Source: Oscillospiraceae bacterium
GTDB taxonomy: Bacteria; Bacillota; Clostridia; Oscillospirales; Ruminococcaceae
Assembly (NCBI GenBank): GCA_017451665.1
Contig: JAFTNX010000040.1
Location: 1-7,031 of the forward strand
Direction: 5' to 3'
Length of the DNA stretch: 7,031 bases
The translations under genes were made by a program, and so were the position numbers. Of the stretch, positions 5,864-7,031 are shown in pieces. Under the pieces are notes generated by a model. It had not been told where the DNA came from and did no database searches. It saw only the letters and a program-made list of their open reading frames with translations. How positions within the stretch are numbered: position 1 is the stretch's first letter; every line of letters begins with the position of its first letter.

Positions 5864-7031
5864 ATGGGAAAGTATTGGAACGAACAAATTGAGTGTATGT
5901 ACAGAGAAGATATGAAAAAACTTCAGGACGAAAGACTGGTAAAGCAGGTTAAACACGTCTGGGATAACGTGCCTTATTACCGTAAGAAGATGGAAGAAAA
6001 GGGAGTTACTCCTGACGACATCAAGTCAACAGCAGACCTTCATAAGCTGCCATTTCTTACAAAGGCTGACCTTCGTGACGCTTATCCTTACGGCCTTCTT
6101 GCAAAGCCACTTTCAGAATGCGTAAGAATTCAGTCAACAAGTGGAACAACAGGTAAGAGAGTAGTAGCATTCTATACACAGAACGATATCGACCTTTGGG
6201 AAGACTGCTGTGCAAGAGCTATCAAGGCTGTTGGTGGAACAGAAGAGGACGTTTGTCAGGTATGCTACGGCTACGGACTTTTTACAGGTGGACCTGGTCT
6301 TAACGGTGGCTCACATAAGGTTGGTTGTCTTACTCTCCCTATGTCATCAGGAAATACTGAAAGACAGATTCAGTTTATGATGGACCTCGGCTCAACTATT
6401 ATCTGCTGTACTCCTTCATACGCTGCATATATCGGCGAAACACTTCATGAAATGGGTTATAAGCCTGAAGATAATAAGCTTAAAGCAGGTATTTTCGGTG
6501 CTGAACCTTGGACTGAAGAAATGAGAAAAGAAATCGAAAAGTCACTTGGAATCAAGGCTTACGATATTTATGGACTTACAGAAACAAGTGGTCCTGGTGT
6601 AGCTTTTGAATGTGAAGCACAGTCAGGTATGCATATCAACGAAGACCACTTTATTGCTGAAATTATCGACCCTGATACAGGAGAAGTTCTCCCAGAAGGC
6701 TCAAAGGGTGAGCTTGTATTTACAAGTATCACTAAGGAAGCATTCCCACTTTTAAGATACAGAACAAGAGATATCTGCGTGCTTTCAAGAGAAAAATGCT
6801 CATGTGGAAGAACACTTGTCAAGATGAGTAAGCCTATGGGAAGAAGCGACGATATGATGATTATCCGTGGCGTAAATGTATTCCCATCACAGATTGAATC
6901 AGTTCTTATCGAACAGGGCTATTCACCAAACTACCTTATCGAAGTTGACAGAGTTAATAATACAGATACATTCGACATTTCAGTTGAAATGAACGCTGAC
7001 CAGTTCTCAGATACAGTCAAGGATATCCAGA
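5864..7031 (+). CDS. paaK: Phenylacetate-CoA ligase, arylacetate-activating (3' end cut by window edge)
   Basis: This is a cytoplasmic adenylate-forming enzyme (EC 6.2.1.30) that joins phenylacetate or a related aryl-acetate to CoA, using ATP and releasing AMP and diphosphate. The 389 visible codons have no stop. The family signatures appear in order: the N-terminal segment YWNEQIE with VPYYRKK (36-42), LPFLTKADLR (62-71), the phosphate loop STSGTTGK (91-98), YGYGLFTGG (135-143), the A5 motif YDIYGLTE (233-240), YRTRDI (299-304), CSCGR (312-316) and GRSDDMMIIRGVNVFPSQIE (326-345). PaaK proteins are about 430 residues, so about 40 residues of the C-terminal lid are missing. GGAGG (5851-5855) lies 8 bases before the ATG. 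The gene follows the HD gene by 75 bases; it may be in the same operon or have its own promoter. Next to iorAB it probably acts on arylacetates derived from aromatic amino acids. The exact substrate (phenyl-, indolyl- or hydroxyphenyl-acetate) cannot be read from sequence. Confidence 0.93.
   Translation, partial: MGKYWNEQIECMYREDMKKLQDERLVKQVKHVWDNVPYYRKKMEEKGVTPDDIKSTADLHKLPFLTKADLRDAYPYGLLAKPLSECVRIQSTSGTTGKRVVAFYTQNDIDLWEDCCARAIKAVGGTEEDVCQVCYGYGLFTGGPGLNGGSHKVGCLTLPMSSGNTERQIQFMMDLGSTIICCTPSYAAYIGETLHEMGYKPEDNKLKAGIFGAEPWTEEMRKEIEKSLGIKAYDIYGLTETSGPGVAFECEAQSGMHINEDHFIAEIIDPDTGEVLPEGSKGELVFTSITKEAFPLLRYRTRDICVLSREKCSCGRTLVKMSKPMGRSDDMMIIRGVNVFPSQIESVLIEQGYSPNYLIEVDRVNNTDTFDISVEMNADQFSDTVKDIQ

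Noticed and set aside
6568..6822. Minus-strand open frame inside paaK
   Set aside because: The plus-strand frame carries PaaK motifs A5 through A8 across this stretch. The minus-strand product shows no motif or start signal.

Overview
The window looks like a low-GC, obligately anaerobic Firmicute, most likely a Clostridia member of the Ruminococcus/Oscillospiraceae type. This is inference. It rests on AT-rich intergenic DNA, strong AAGGAG-type ribosome binding sites, codon use dominated by CTT, ACA, TCA and AGA, ferredoxin-linked 2-oxoacid metabolism, and a galactokinase with the 'GGNHTDH' signature variant I associate with Clostridia. No mobile element, CRISPR array, tRNA or rRNA is visible. 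The window is almost fully coding, and its longest non-coding stretch is about 190 bases.

Layout. On the minus strand, reading leftwards from a central divergent promoter region, lie galactokinase (2410-1160), an unrecognised 182-residue protein (1150-602) and the start of a TcdA/CsdL-type E1-like enzyme (599 to the left edge). They are separated by 9 and 2 bases and look like one transcription unit. The region 2411-2600 carries back-to-back sigma-70 type promoters for both directions, with short inverted repeats between them.

On the plus strand lie iorA (2601-4328), a small double zinc-ribbon protein (4347-4664), iorB (4694-5269), a degenerate HD-domain protein (5291-5788) and, after a 75-base gap holding a hairpin, a phenylacetate-CoA ligase (5864 to the right edge). 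The first four are 18-29 bases apart and each has its own good ribosome binding site.

How the genes work together. IorA and IorB form indolepyruvate:ferredoxin oxidoreductase, which interconverts aryl-pyruvates with aryl-acetyl-CoA, CO2 and reduced ferredoxin. The ligase makes aryl-acetyl-CoA from free aryl-acetates. Together they could degrade aromatic amino acids or, in reverse, build phenylalanine, tyrosine or tryptophan from scavenged phenylacetate or indoleacetate, a route known in rumen anaerobes. The least explained parts are the zinc-ribbon gene inserted between iorA and iorB, and the HD protein, which appears to have lost two metal-binding residues. I see no clear evidence of a wholly new defence or mobile system here.
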